Position numbers and translations under genes: made by a program
Notes under the pieces: generated by a model
Database searches by the model: none
What the model saw: the letters and a program-made list of their open reading frames with translations, nothing else
What the model was told of the DNA's origin: nothing
From: an uncultured Collinsella sp.
GTDB taxonomy: Bacteria > Actinomycetota > Coriobacteriia > Coriobacteriales > Coriobacteriaceae
Length of the DNA: 10,164 nucleotides
Direction: 5' to 3'
Assembly: GCA_958427355.1 (NCBI GenBank)
Contig: CAUACA010000041.1
Location: forward strand, 1 to 10,164
Shown: positions 1 to 6,721 of the stretch, one piece after another
Layout of the letters: each line of letters opens with the position of its first letter
How positions within the stretch are numbered: the stretch's first letter is position 1

Positions 1-38
1 GGGGCTCCTATCTTTTTAGTGCCCTCGGATTGGGTCAT
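1..38 (-). CDS. Possible 5' end of a gene leaving the left edge
   Basis: On the minus strand an ATG at 38 opens a frame reading MTQSEGTKKIGAP up to the window edge, with no stop. The start codon and the first eight codons lie inside the left copy of the 99-bp tandem repeat. The right copy has the same ATG (137) but its frame stops after ten codons (MTQSEGTKSR). I see no good Shine-Dalgarno sequence before position 38, and twelve codons are too few to identify a family. It could equally be a chance frame, with the real neighbour further left. If real, the gene is divergent from tgt and the duplication covers its promoter and start region. Confidence 0.2.
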   Translation of the reverse strand, partial: MTQSEGTKKIGA

Positions 39-211
39 AGTGTCTGTCGGTGCCATAACATCGGCGTTGCCTTGGCTGTTGGATGTAGTCGTTTAAGAAT
101 GTCCCTAACGACTTTTAGTGCCCTCGGATTGGGTCATAGTGTCTGTCGGTGCCATAACATCGGCGTTGCCTTGGCTGTTGGATGTAGTCGTTTAAGAATG
201 TCCCTAACGAC
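14..211. repeat. Perfect tandem duplication, 2 x 99 bp
   Basis: Bases 14-112 and 113-211 are identical over all 99 positions. Each unit begins TTTTAGTGCCC and ends CTAACGAC. Each carries an imperfect dyad near its right end, AGTCGTT and AACGACT separated by 13 nt. In the left copy this is followed by TTTT (113-116), so it resembles a weak terminator. After 211 the sequence diverges at once, so there are exactly two copies here. The unit is a multiple of three, so a frame stays open across both copies, but the translation resembles no protein family I know and I do not call it a gene. Perfect identity suggests a recent duplication or an assembly artefact. Confidence 0.95.
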
Positions 212-265
212 TAGTTGTTTAATGCGCCAGTTTCTGTCGAGTCGGTGCTCCTTGCGGGTTGCCCG

Positions 266-299
266 TATAATGGTTTGCGTATGAACCGCAACCAAGGAG
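266..299 (+). promoter_or_regulatory. tgt promoter -10 and ribosome binding site
   Basis: A perfect TATAAT lies at 266-271. The -35 region is poor: around 242-248 only TCGGTG-like sequence occurs at 17-18 bp spacing. Transcription from here would start near 278 and give a leader of about 30 nt. AAGGAG (294-299) stands 9 nt before the tgt ATG and supports that start. No other promoter is needed for tgt. Confidence 0.6.
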
Positions 300-308
300 T
301 TCCAGTTT

Positions 309-1448
309 ATGGACCAGAACCTTTTTAAATTCGACCTGATCGCCGAGGACCCGACGACGCATGCGCGTGCCGGCGTACTGCACACCCCGCACGGTGACAT
401 CGAGACGCCGATCTTTATGCCCGTGGGCACCAAGGCAAACGTCAAGGGCATCCCCACCGAGACCGTCAAGCAGCTCGGTGCGCAGATCGTGCTCGCCAAC
501 ACCTACCACCTGTCCATGCGTCCCGGCGAGGACACCATCGCCGAGCTGGGCGGACTGCATAAGTTTATGAACTGGCATGGCCCCATTCTTACCGACTCGG
601 GCGGTTTCCAGGTCTTCAGCCACAACGACGCCGTCAAGCTCACCGACGAGGGCGTGCGCTTTATCGTCAACGATTACGACGGTCGCCACGTGTTCTGGAC
701 GCCCGAGGACAACATGGAAATCGCCATGAAGCTCGGTTCCGACATCTGCATGCAGCTCGACCAGTGCCCCGGCTATCCTGCCACGCGCGCCTACGTCGAG
801 CGCGCCGTGGAGCTGTCGAGCATGTGGGCCGAGCGCTGCTATAAGGCCCACACCCGCGATGACCAGGCGCTCTTTGGCATCGTTCAGGGCGGCATGCATC
901 TGGACCTGCGCCTGCGATCGCTGCGCCACCTGGAGGAGTGCGGCGACTTCCCCGGCTACGGCATCGGCGGCTACTCGGTGGGCGAGGACCACGAGACCAT
1001 GTTCGAGACGCTGGCGCCGCTGGCTTCCGAGTACATGCCTAAGCACAAGCCACGCTACCTGATGGGCGTCGGCAACCCTACCACGCTCGTGCGCGGCGTT
1101 GGCGTGGGCATCGACATGTTCGACTGCGTGCTGCCGACGCGCACCGGCCGCATGGGCACGGCGTTCTCCAGTGAAGGCCGCCTCAACTTCCGCAACGCCC
1201 GCTTTGCGCACGACGACGGCCCCATCGACCCCACCTGCACCTGCCCGGTGTGCACGGGCGGCTACAGCCGCGCGTTCATCCGTCACATGGTCACGCAGAA
1301 GGAGATGCTCGGCGGTATTCTGCTGTCGATGCACAACATCTACTACCTGCTCAACCTTATGCAGCGTGCCCGCCAGGCCATTATCGAGGGCCGCTACGGC
1401 GCGTTTGTGAGCGACTGGATGAACAGTCCTGCGGCGGTGGACTACTAA
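309..1448 (+). CDS. tgt: tRNA-guanine transglycosylase (Tgt)
   Basis: This cytoplasmic enzyme exchanges guanine at wobble position 34 of GUN-anticodon tRNAs (Asp, Asn, His, Tyr) for a queuosine precursor, preQ1 in most bacteria. The 379-residue product is full length for the family and is a TIM barrel with a zinc subdomain. Visible signatures are the base-binding DSGGFQ (96-101, general acid/base Asp96), the GGMHLDLR stretch after Q193, and GIDMFDCVLPTRTGR (267-281), which contains the nucleophilic aspartate. The zinc site is Cys310, Cys312, Cys315 and His342. The ATG at 309 has AAGGAG 9 nt upstream. No other queuosine gene is in the window, so whether preQ1 is made or salvaged cannot be judged. 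Codon use is strongly GC-rich, as in the other core genes. The identification is secure. Confidence 0.97.
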   Translation: MDQNLFKFDLIAEDPTTHARAGVLHTPHGDIETPIFMPVGTKANVKGIPTETVKQLGAQIVLANTYHLSMRPGEDTIAELGGLHKFMNWHGPILTDSGGFQVFSHNDAVKLTDEGVRFIVNDYDGRHVFWTPEDNMEIAMKLGSDICMQLDQCPGYPATRAYVERAVELSSMWAERCYKAHTRDDQALFGIVQGGMHLDLRLRSLRHLEECGDFPGYGIGGYSVGEDHETMFETLAPLASEYMPKHKPRYLMGVGNPTTLVRGVGVGIDMFDCVLPTRTGRMGTAFSSEGRLNFRNARFAHDDGPIDPTCTCPVCTGGYSRAFIRHMVTQKEMLGGILLSMHNIYYLLNLMQRARQAIIEGRYGAFVSDWMNSPAAVDY

Positions 1449-1597
1449 GAGCGGCGCGGGCGCTTGCAGAGCGCGGGCAACGGCAAGGGGCGAGCGCCGG
1501 CCGGTCATCACGTTCGCTAACACCGTCTGCGCGACCGCTGACCGATAGCTTGCAAGCACTTGATGCATCGTGGGTACCATACCGAATAGTTGATGTT

Positions 1598-1645
1598 CGG
1601 GCGGGTGTTTGGCGCATGGCGTCGACCCCGCCCGTTTTTCTTTTT
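1598..1645 (+). terminator. Intrinsic terminator directly before the LOG gene
   Basis: CGGGCGGG (1598-1605) pairs perfectly with CCCGCCCG (1627-1634) around a 21-nt loop, followed by TTTTTCTTTTT (1635-1645), a textbook rho-independent terminator. It lies 150 bp after the tgt stop, so it may end the tgt transcript. However, its T-tract ends only 6 bp before AGGAG of the next gene, leaving no space for a promoter in between. Any transcript reaching that gene must therefore cross the terminator, which fits a leader attenuator or regulated read-through. A weak promoter candidate upstream is TTGCAA (1550-1555) with TACCAT (1575-1580), 19 bp apart. Confidence 0.85.
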
Positions 1646-1661
1646 CTCGATAGGAGTACCC

Positions 1662-2420
1662 ATGATTAAGAACGAGAATGTCGAGGGCGAGCCTGCCTAC
1701 GACGAGACGTACCGCCGCGGCCCCGTGGTTATGCGCGGCCCCATGATTCCTAAGGACAACACCTACGCCAACCTGCTGGCGCCTGAGGAGTCGACCGACT
1801 GGCTGCATGCTGATCCGTGGCGCGTGCTGCGCATCCAGGCCGAGTTTGTCGATGGCTTTGGCGCACTTGCCGAGCTCGGGCCCGCTGTGACCATCTTCGG
1901 TAGCGCTCGCACGCCCAAGACCGATCCGCTCTACAAGGCGGCGCGTACCGTCGGGCGCAAGATCGCACAACGTGGCGTGGCGGTCATCACCGGTGGCGGC
2001 CCCGGCATCATGGAAGCGGCCAACAGGGGAGCGGCAAGTGTCAACGGCAAGTCAGTTGGCCTGGGCATTGAATTGCCGCACGAGCATGGGCTCAATAAAT
2101 ACGTGAACCTCGGCATGGACTTCCGTTACTTCTTTGTGCGCAAGACCATGTTCGTCAAATACAGCTCGGGCGCCATCGTGTTTCCCGGAGGTTTTGGCAC
2201 GCTCGACGAAATGTTCGAGGTGCTCACGCTGGTGCAGACACACAAGGTCAAGCGCATGCCGCTCGTTTTGGTGGGCACCGAGTACTGGCAGGGCCTATTC
2301 GACTGGCTTAACGGTCCGGTGATGGACGCCGGTATGATCAGCCCGCTCGATCCGGAGCTGGTGCACATTACCGACGACCTCAACGAAGCCGTCGACATTG
2401 CGCTCGGCGGGCTGATGTAG
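1662..2420 (+). CDS. LOG-family (TIGR00730-type) nucleotide phosphoribohydrolase
   Basis: This is a Rossmann-fold protein of the Lonely Guy/lysine-decarboxylase-like family. Characterised members hydrolyse nucleoside 5'-monophosphates to base and ribose 5-phosphate; plant and some bacterial members act on cytokinin ribotides. The 252 residues show FGSAR (79-83), the glycine-rich GGGPGIMEAANRGA (111-124), RKTMF (160-164) and the hallmark PGGFGTLDE (175-183) with its catalytic glutamate. About 60 N-terminal residues precede the core, as in the longer actinobacterial members. I start at ATG 1662 because AGGAG (1652-1656) is 5 nt upstream. A longer in-frame start at 1590 would translate through the terminator and is rejected. 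The natural substrate cannot be read from the sequence; older 'lysine decarboxylase' labels for this family are misleading. Confidence 0.9.
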   Translation: MIKNENVEGEPAYDETYRRGPVVMRGPMIPKDNTYANLLAPEESTDWLHADPWRVLRIQAEFVDGFGALAELGPAVTIFGSARTPKTDPLYKAARTVGRKIAQRGVAVITGGGPGIMEAANRGAASVNGKSVGLGIELPHEHGLNKYVNLGMDFRYFFVRKTMFVKYSSGAIVFPGGFGTLDEMFEVLTLVQTHKVKRMPLVLVGTEYWQGLFDWLNGPVMDAGMISPLDPELVHITDDLNEAVDIALGGLM

Positions 2421-2451
2421 AGCAATCGTGCCCACCGCGACATGGATATGC

Positions 2452-2528
2452 ATGGCAATCTGATGCTATCTAACGGCAGTTTGCCATCTAAATTGGGTAT
2501 ACTGATGCAAAAGACGAGGCGAGGAGGT
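2452..2528 (+). promoter_or_regulatory. Promoter, dyad and RBS of the toxin-antitoxin operon
   Basis: A -10-like TATACT sits at 2498-2503, about 30 bp before the antitoxin start, with no convincing -35. ATGGCAA (2452-2458) and TTGCCAT (2481-2487) form a 7-bp inverted repeat just upstream and across the expected -35 zone. RelB/DinJ antitoxins are ribbon-helix-helix repressors of their own operons, so this dyad is the best operator candidate; that role is inferred. GAGGAGGT (2521-2528) is a strong Shine-Dalgarno site 5 nt before ATG 2534. No terminator separates this region from the LOG gene, so read-through is possible. Confidence 0.45.
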
Positions 2529-2533
2529 CGCGT

Positions 2534-2833
2534 ATGTCTACTGCAACGGTTAAGCCTACGACGGTTCGCATCGAAGAGGGGCTCAAGGAGCAGGCGACTG
2601 AGTTCTTGGATTCGGTCGGCCTCAGCCTCAATTCCTATCTCAATCTTGCCGTTCGGCAGCTTGTAAATCAGCGAAAGATTCCTTTTGAGATTGTAGGAAG
2701 GGCGGAAGTGCCCAACGAAGCGACGAGGCGTGCCATGGTAATCGCCGAGGCTCATGAGTTGGGGATTTTGCCGGACGATAGCCCGTCATTCAACGACGCT
2801 GATGAGCTTATGTCGTTCCTCGATGAGGACTAG
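2534..2833 (+). CDS. relB: RelB/DinJ-family antitoxin
   Basis: This is the antitoxin of a type II pair; it neutralises the downstream ribosome-associated RNase and, with it, represses the operon. The 99 residues begin with a ribbon-helix-helix: TTVRIEEGLKEQATEFLDSVGLS (9-31) gives the DNA-binding strand and first helix, and LNSYLNLAVRQLV (32-44) the second helix. The KIPFEI segment (48-53) is typical of RelB/DinJ proteins. The acidic C-terminal part (80-99) is what usually wraps the toxin. The start has the strongest Shine-Dalgarno sequence in the operon. The toxin starts 2 nt after this stop, implying translational coupling. Codon use is less GC-rich than in tgt or LOG, consistent with acquisition by transfer. 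Confidence 0.9.
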   Translation: MSTATVKPTTVRIEEGLKEQATEFLDSVGLSLNSYLNLAVRQLVNQRKIPFEIVGRAEVPNEATRRAMVIAEAHELGILPDDSPSFNDADELMSFLDED

Positions 2834-2835
2834 CG

Positions 2836-3144
2836 ATGTTTGAGATTAAAGTCGAGGCTCAGTTTAAGGCGGATTACAAACGGACGATGCGCATGCATCC
2901 GCAGCTAAAGAGTGAGTTTAAAGCGGCGGTTGCAGAGCTTGTGGCTCATGGGTCGCTTCCGGCGGAGTGCGGCGCCCACGAGCTCTCAAACCCGGGCGGC
3001 AATTACAACGGCCACATCGATTTCCACCTATCCGATGGCTTGGTCGATGTGGTCGTTCTGTACTTGCCGCATAAGACTAATCCTGTGATCCGACTGGTCA
3101 GAATGGGCTCGCATCAAGAACTGTTCCAGGGCCCACTGAGCTAG
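2836..3144 (+). CDS. yafQ: YafQ-family mRNA interferase toxin
   Basis: This is a RelE-superfamily RNase expected to cleave mRNA in the ribosomal A site when the antitoxin is degraded. The 102 residues match the YafQ layout: an N-terminal helical part (FKADYKRTMRMHPQLKSEF, 10-28) and a C-terminal sheet with GAHELSNP (46-53), IDFHLSDG (61-68), VDVVVLY (70-76) and RLVRMGSHQELF (86-97). By alignment from memory with E. coli YafQ, the functional residues His50, His63, Asp67, Arg83, His87 and Phe91 correspond to His48, His64, Asp71, Arg89, His93 and Phe97. The tryptophan after Asp67 is a valine here (Val72). The gene directly follows the antitoxin and ends 13 bp before a palindromic repeat that may serve as the shared 3' boundary with the convergent gene. 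Confidence 0.88.
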   Translation: MFEIKVEAQFKADYKRTMRMHPQLKSEFKAAVAELVAHGSLPAECGAHELSNPGGNYNGHIDFHLSDGLVDVVVLYLPHKTNPVIRLVRMGSHQELFQGPLS

Positions 3145-3157
3145 CCACTCGCTTTTA

Positions 3158-3225
3158 ACTTGCGGTGAAATAGGGACTGATTGGCGGCTGATACGCCAAA
3201 AAACAGTCCCTATTCCACCGCAAGT
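3158..3225. repeat. Palindromic repeat, copy 1
   Basis: Arms 3158-3178 and 3205-3225 are 21 nt each and inversely complementary except for one A-C mismatch, which becomes a G-U pair in minus-strand RNA. Inside the loop, TTGGCG (3181-3186) and CGCCAA (3194-3199) form a second stem. A homologous copy in the same orientation lies at 6722-6788, differing by eight substitutions and one 1-nt gap. The element sits between the convergent toxin and helicase-primase genes and overlaps the last codons of the latter. No T-tract follows on either strand, so it is not a canonical intrinsic terminator. It is probably a dispersed REP- or MITE-like unit of the genome. Confidence 0.93.
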
Positions 3226-6194
3226 GGTGGGGATGTCCTGCCTGTTGACGTGGCATCTGGCTTTCCCTTGTGGTTGATTTCGTCTAAGAGCTCCGCTGCG
3301 ATCTCGCTGTTTTTGAACCTGATGCTGCAGTCTTCTTTCTTGGGGAAAGCTAGTAGCGGGATCGTTCCGTACCAGATAGTTTCTTCGTCAATTATCGCTG
3401 CACACAAACGTCCTTCTGCTCTAATGGCATGCTCGACGTTCATTTCTGCCAAAGTCTCACTTGCATCTTCGCGCGGAGTCGAGGCAATGAAAAACTCAAG
3501 AGCAATCCCTCGGGCAGTGGCACCTTTGATTGCATCGCCGAGCTTTGCGAGGCAGGCGGCGGATGCGTAGGGCGCGGCAATGAAGATGCTCTTGGCGGCG
3601 CCAACGATGTCTTCAACCAGAGTCTCTACGGCATTAGCCGGTTCTATGAGAATGTTTTGATCGGACTGCTCGCTGCCTCCGGTCACGTAGACTTCGTACC
3701 CGAGCTTGGCGTAGGTCTTGAGTCTCTTCTGGTACATGCGGGCGAGCATGGGTATAGATAAATCAACGTAGTCGAATATCTCAACCCGTCGCTTGCCCTC
3801 GTGGCTTCTATGGAGCCTGCCCGCCTGCTGCGTGATGCTGCCGTCCCACGATATCGGCGTGGCAATGAGTAGAGTGTCAAGGTAGGACAGATCGAAGCCC
3901 TCGCCCAAAAGGCTTTCGGTGGCGACGATGATTCGATGTTCATGCTCGAAGCGGGGAAGACTGCTCAGTATCGTTTTTCTTTCTTTGGCGTCGATTTCCC
4001 CGGTCAGGAGAACGGGTTCGTGTCCTTGGTTTTTGAGCATCCCGAACAGCTCCTCGGCATGCTTTTTCCTTTTAGTCAGCACGAGCGGATGCCGGCCGTT
4101 TGACGCAGCTTCAATAGCGTCGTTGACAATCAATTCGTTTCTAGCTGCATGCGTGCACAGCAGGTCGAGAATCTGATTGAAGTTTGCACCTGGCTCGTAG
4201 GCGGGTAGTCGAATTCCAGTAAAACGAGGCCGTACGATGCGCTGGATGCCCTGCTGAATCGCTTGCGCTTTTGGATCGATAACATAACGGAGCGGGCCGC
4301 AGAGCATGGAGAGCGCCCGCGTAAGGCCGTCGGATCGTTCGGGCGTCGCAGAAAGGCCGTATACGTATTTGGCCGGGGCGGACTTGAGAATAAGCTCGAG
4401 CTGTGGTGCGGCGGCATGGTGGCATTCGTCGCAGATAATGAGGCCGTAATTACGAACAAGGCCCTTAACTATCGGCTCTCCGGTTTGGCGGTCTTTGCCA
4501 GATAACGACTGGAATGAAGCGATGTCGACGAGGCCGCTTACGGCCATTTTGCCTCCTCCTATTTGTCCGATGACCGGAGGCTGCCTTTTGCTGATTCGTC
4601 CTTTTGGGGTTCGGACGGGCTCCCTGTTGTCCGTAATGTCGATAAATCGCTCGAGCTGGGATTTCCATTGGGTTATGAGTGCGGTTTTGGGAACGATGAC
4701 GAGCGTTGGAAGACCAATGGATGCAATAAGATAAGCTCCGATGACTGTTTTACCGAAGCCTGTCGGCGCGGACATGATTCCGTCTTCGTATATGAGCATC
4801 TGATCAGCGGCGATTTGCTGCTCAGGGCGAAGGACTCCTTTAAATGCCATAACAATCGGATTACCCGATTTGCGCTCGTCTGAATAGTGGGCGGTAACGC
4901 CGGTCTCTTGAACTAGCTGCTCAAGTTGAGTTTTGCAGCCCCGGGGAATTGCAACATGACCATCTCTCAGTTCGCTAAGGTCTATGAGTCGCGGTTTGCC
5001 GAATACTGATTGATGCATGGACTGCGCGCGATAGAATGCCGGATTGGCAAATGTCGCAAGTCCGCGGATTTCCATTTGAGCTGCTGGACTCAGAGACTTC
5101 TCGGGGATGTACAGCATATCGGCTTGAATAACGGGCAGCGATGAGGGAAAGTCCCGCGATGTGAGTGGTAGTCGCTTTCGTGGTCTTTGGGCATACCGTT
5201 TGCCCTTGTTTGCCACCGTAGTTGTTGCTGGTCCGTGCGGGTTGTTTCCAGGGGCCTCAATCAGATCTTGCACCGTCGAGCGCGGAATCAGCTGGACTTG
5301 TGATAGATAGAGCCATTGGTCGGGAAAGGGCTTGAATTGTTCGTCTACAAATACACTGTTTCCTTCACGTTGCGCCTTGCCTTGAAAGGGGAGTGCGATG
5401 AGGTTTCCGAAGCCTCCATCGGGAATAGTGGCCTGAGCGGGTAGCATTCGATCAAAGGCCTCGAACGTGATTGTCTTATTATGCGCCGCAGCTTCGGTTA
5501 TGAGGCAACTTCCAAACTCTCGGGCAGCCTTTGCGCTGATTGGCTCGAGGAAGAAAAACCAGATGTGGGCGCCGTTGCCGGACCTTGAGCGCTCAACGGC
5601 GGCGTTAATGCCCCGTCGTATTGCAACAAGCCGTACGGCATTTGTTGCCTCTTTCCAGTCCGCTTTGTCAAAATCGATGACGAGAACTTTCGTGTTGCAG
5701 TTCCTATCGAGAACATATTGCCCGAGGACATCGCGGAACCGGTCATCGTTGCCTTTAAAGTGAGCAATGATTGCGGCATCGCTTAATTCCGGGAAGACGC
5801 GATTGCTGCATTCTACGCATTTAACTCTTTGATGGGCTGCTTTGGGGCAAATTCCTGGCTCCCACTCATTAGCACAAGCAGGCGTATAGCCAATGCCCCC
5901 GTCCTTTCTGCGATATCCATGAGCGTAAACATCTTTGCGCCCGGTAAAGAGACTGCGAAAGAGCTCGAGTTTATCGCGTGCTGGGCTCGCGCTGGTGACG
6001 ATGCCCTCGATTTGCGCTCGTTCATCGAACAAAGCGCCAGCTTCTTCCCACTCTTCTAGCGTTGCGTAGCGTACGTCTGAACCGTTGTTGCAAATGACGA
6101 TTTGTCGGTGTTGGTCCGATATATGTGTGATCGTCTGATCGTATTTAAATTGTGCGGTCCCAAAGAGGGCGTATTGATGCATGGCGTTGCCCAT
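3210..6194 (-). CDS. Primase-helicase fusion: TOTE-type AEP, SF2 helicase, PLD-like domain
   Basis: The 994 residues form three modules. Residues about 75-300 are an archaeo-eukaryotic primase domain of the TOTE conflict-system type: a probable zinc knuckle (Cys107, Cys116, Cys126, Cys129), catalytic DFD (174-176), SGNGAHIW (205-212) with the conserved His210, and GNLIALPFQGKAQREGNS (263-280). Residues about 445-830 are a superfamily 2 helicase: Walker A APTGFGKT (476-483), DECH (589-592), SAT (615-617), GEGFD (764-768) and QAGRLHR (790-796). Residues about 855-975 resemble a PLD-like domain lacking the HxK motif, so it is probably catalytically inactive. ATG 6194 has AAGGA 10 nt upstream. 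The family is associated with defence or conflict loci, but its biochemical role is not firmly established. Codon use is less GC-rich than in the flanking core genes, and palindromic repeats bracket the gene, suggesting transfer. No partner gene is visible. The last five codons (LAVE and stop) come from the repeat. Confidence 0.93.
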   Translation of the reverse strand: MGNAMHQYALFGTAQFKYDQTITHISDQHRQIVICNNGSDVRYATLEEWEEAGALFDERAQIEGIVTSASPARDKLELFRSLFTGRKDVYAHGYRRKDGGIGYTPACANEWEPGICPKAAHQRVKCVECSNRVFPELSDAAIIAHFKGNDDRFRDVLGQYVLDRNCNTKVLVIDFDKADWKEATNAVRLVAIRRGINAAVERSRSGNGAHIWFFFLEPISAKAAREFGSCLITEAAAHNKTITFEAFDRMLPAQATIPDGGFGNLIALPFQGKAQREGNSVFVDEQFKPFPDQWLYLSQVQLIPRSTVQDLIEAPGNNPHGPATTTVANKGKRYAQRPRKRLPLTSRDFPSSLPVIQADMLYIPEKSLSPAAQMEIRGLATFANPAFYRAQSMHQSVFGKPRLIDLSELRDGHVAIPRGCKTQLEQLVQETGVTAHYSDERKSGNPIVMAFKGVLRPEQQIAADQMLIYEDGIMSAPTGFGKTVIGAYLIASIGLPTLVIVPKTALITQWKSQLERFIDITDNREPVRTPKGRISKRQPPVIGQIGGGKMAVSGLVDIASFQSLSGKDRQTGEPIVKGLVRNYGLIICDECHHAAAPQLELILKSAPAKYVYGLSATPERSDGLTRALSMLCGPLRYVIDPKAQAIQQGIQRIVRPRFTGIRLPAYEPGANFNQILDLLCTHAARNELIVNDAIEAASNGRHPLVLTKRKKHAEELFGMLKNQGHEPVLLTGEIDAKERKTILSSLPRFEHEHRIIVATESLLGEGFDLSYLDTLLIATPISWDGSITQQAGRLHRSHEGKRRVEIFDYVDLSIPMLARMYQKRLKTYAKLGYEVYVTGGSEQSDQNILIEPANAVETLVEDIVGAAKSIFIAAPYASAACLAKLGDAIKGATARGIALEFFIASTPREDASETLAEMNVEHAIRAEGRLCAAIIDEETIWYGTIPLLAFPKKEDCSIRFKNSEIAAELLDEINHKGKPDATSTGRTSPPLAVE

Positions 6195-6197
6195 TTG

Positions 6198-6242
6198 AAT
6201 GCCGTCCTTGTATTGGAGTTGTTGAGACGAGGGTACGGCATT
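6198..6242 (-). promoter_or_regulatory. Leader stem-loop at the helicase-primase RBS
   Basis: Read on the minus strand, AATGCCGT (6242-6235) is followed 29 nt later by its exact complement ACGGCATT (6205-6198), which ends 3 nt before the ATG. The Shine-Dalgarno AAGGA (6209-6205) directly adjoins and partly overlaps the second arm. Allowing one bulged A, its GG could also pair with a CC next to the first arm. A folded leader would therefore hide the ribosome binding site. A translational switch or a DNA operator is possible; neither is shown. Confidence 0.4.
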
Positions 6243-6402
6243 ACGGCTTTTTGGGATATGTAATTTCGATTCAAGTTTGCTAATGGCAAGGGATTATTCT
6301 GCGAGCGGCTTTCGGTCGATGCCAAGGCGCGCGACGGCCCTTGATAATCAGGGTTTGCGGTCATATAGGTAGCCGGAGGCGTAAAGAGCGGACCTCATTC
6401 AG

Positions 6403-6633
6403 ACCCGGTGGGCGAAAAATGGCAAATATGAGTACTGTTGCTCAGTTAGTCTCATATCATTTGAGAAGTATCTAAGACCAATTGACTGAGTTTTAGTATA
6501 TTCACCCCCCCTAAACACGACGATTCGGGGCTTTATGGAGCTTGAAATTGGTGGAAGGGGGCAATTTCAGCGAAATTTTGCTGTTACTAAATTTATGACA
6601 GTACTCATATCTGCCATTTTTTGCCCACCGGGT
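6403..6633. mobile_element. MITE-like element with 36-bp terminal inverted repeats
   Basis: The ends 6403-6438 and 6598-6633 are 36-nt inverted repeats starting ACCCGGTGGGC and ending AGTACTGT, with only two mismatches, both transitions. The 159-bp interior is AT-rich and has its own small dyads: CTCAGT (6441-6446) with ACTGAG (6485-6490), GAAATTG (6544-6550) with CAATTTC (6562-6568), and AATTTC/GAAATT (6563-6577). It has no transposase or plausible gene. No target-site duplication is obvious. Size and ends fit a miniature non-autonomous element; a structured regulatory repeat is the alternative. Confidence 0.65.
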
Positions 6634-6721
6634 ACCGCTAGGGGCTAGTCGAAGCTCCCCCAAACAGCTGGGAATGCGCCGATCGTCAGCATATCTTGTA
6701 TATGGATGGCTCAGCAAAAGA

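Noticed and set aside
14..211. CRISPR array or other spaced repeat array
   Set aside because: There are only two copies, directly abutting and identical throughout, with no spacers. No cas genes or other arrays occur in the window.
30..284. An 84-codon plus-strand frame through the tandem repeat
   Set aside because: It is open only because the duplicated unit is 99 bp long. The product is an exact repeat of a meaningless peptide, with no ribosome binding site, and it runs into the tgt promoter.
1590..1661. Longer N-terminus for the LOG protein
   Set aside because: These codons cover the intrinsic terminator stem and T-tract (giving FFFF), while ATG 1662 has a proper AGGAG site.
219..1970. 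A 583-codon open frame on the minus strand across tgt and the LOG start
   Set aside because: It is antisense to two well-supported genes, has low-complexity Ala/Val/His/Arg-rich composition typical of the complement of GC-rich codons, and shows no family motif.
3158..3225. Classical bidirectional rho-independent terminator between the convergent genes
   Set aside because: The stem is strong but no T-tract follows on either strand, and a homologous copy elsewhere shows it is a repeat element. A role in termination remains possible but is not shown.
6056..6364. A 102-codon minus-strand frame upstream of and overlapping the helicase start
   Set aside because: It overlaps the N-terminal codons of the strongly supported helicase-primase gene in another frame, and its sequence has no family signature.
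6511..6717. A 68-codon minus-strand frame in the helicase-degV gap
   Set aside because: It includes the right terminal inverted repeat and part of the interior of the MITE-like element, has no recognisable domain, and lacks a clear ribosome binding site.
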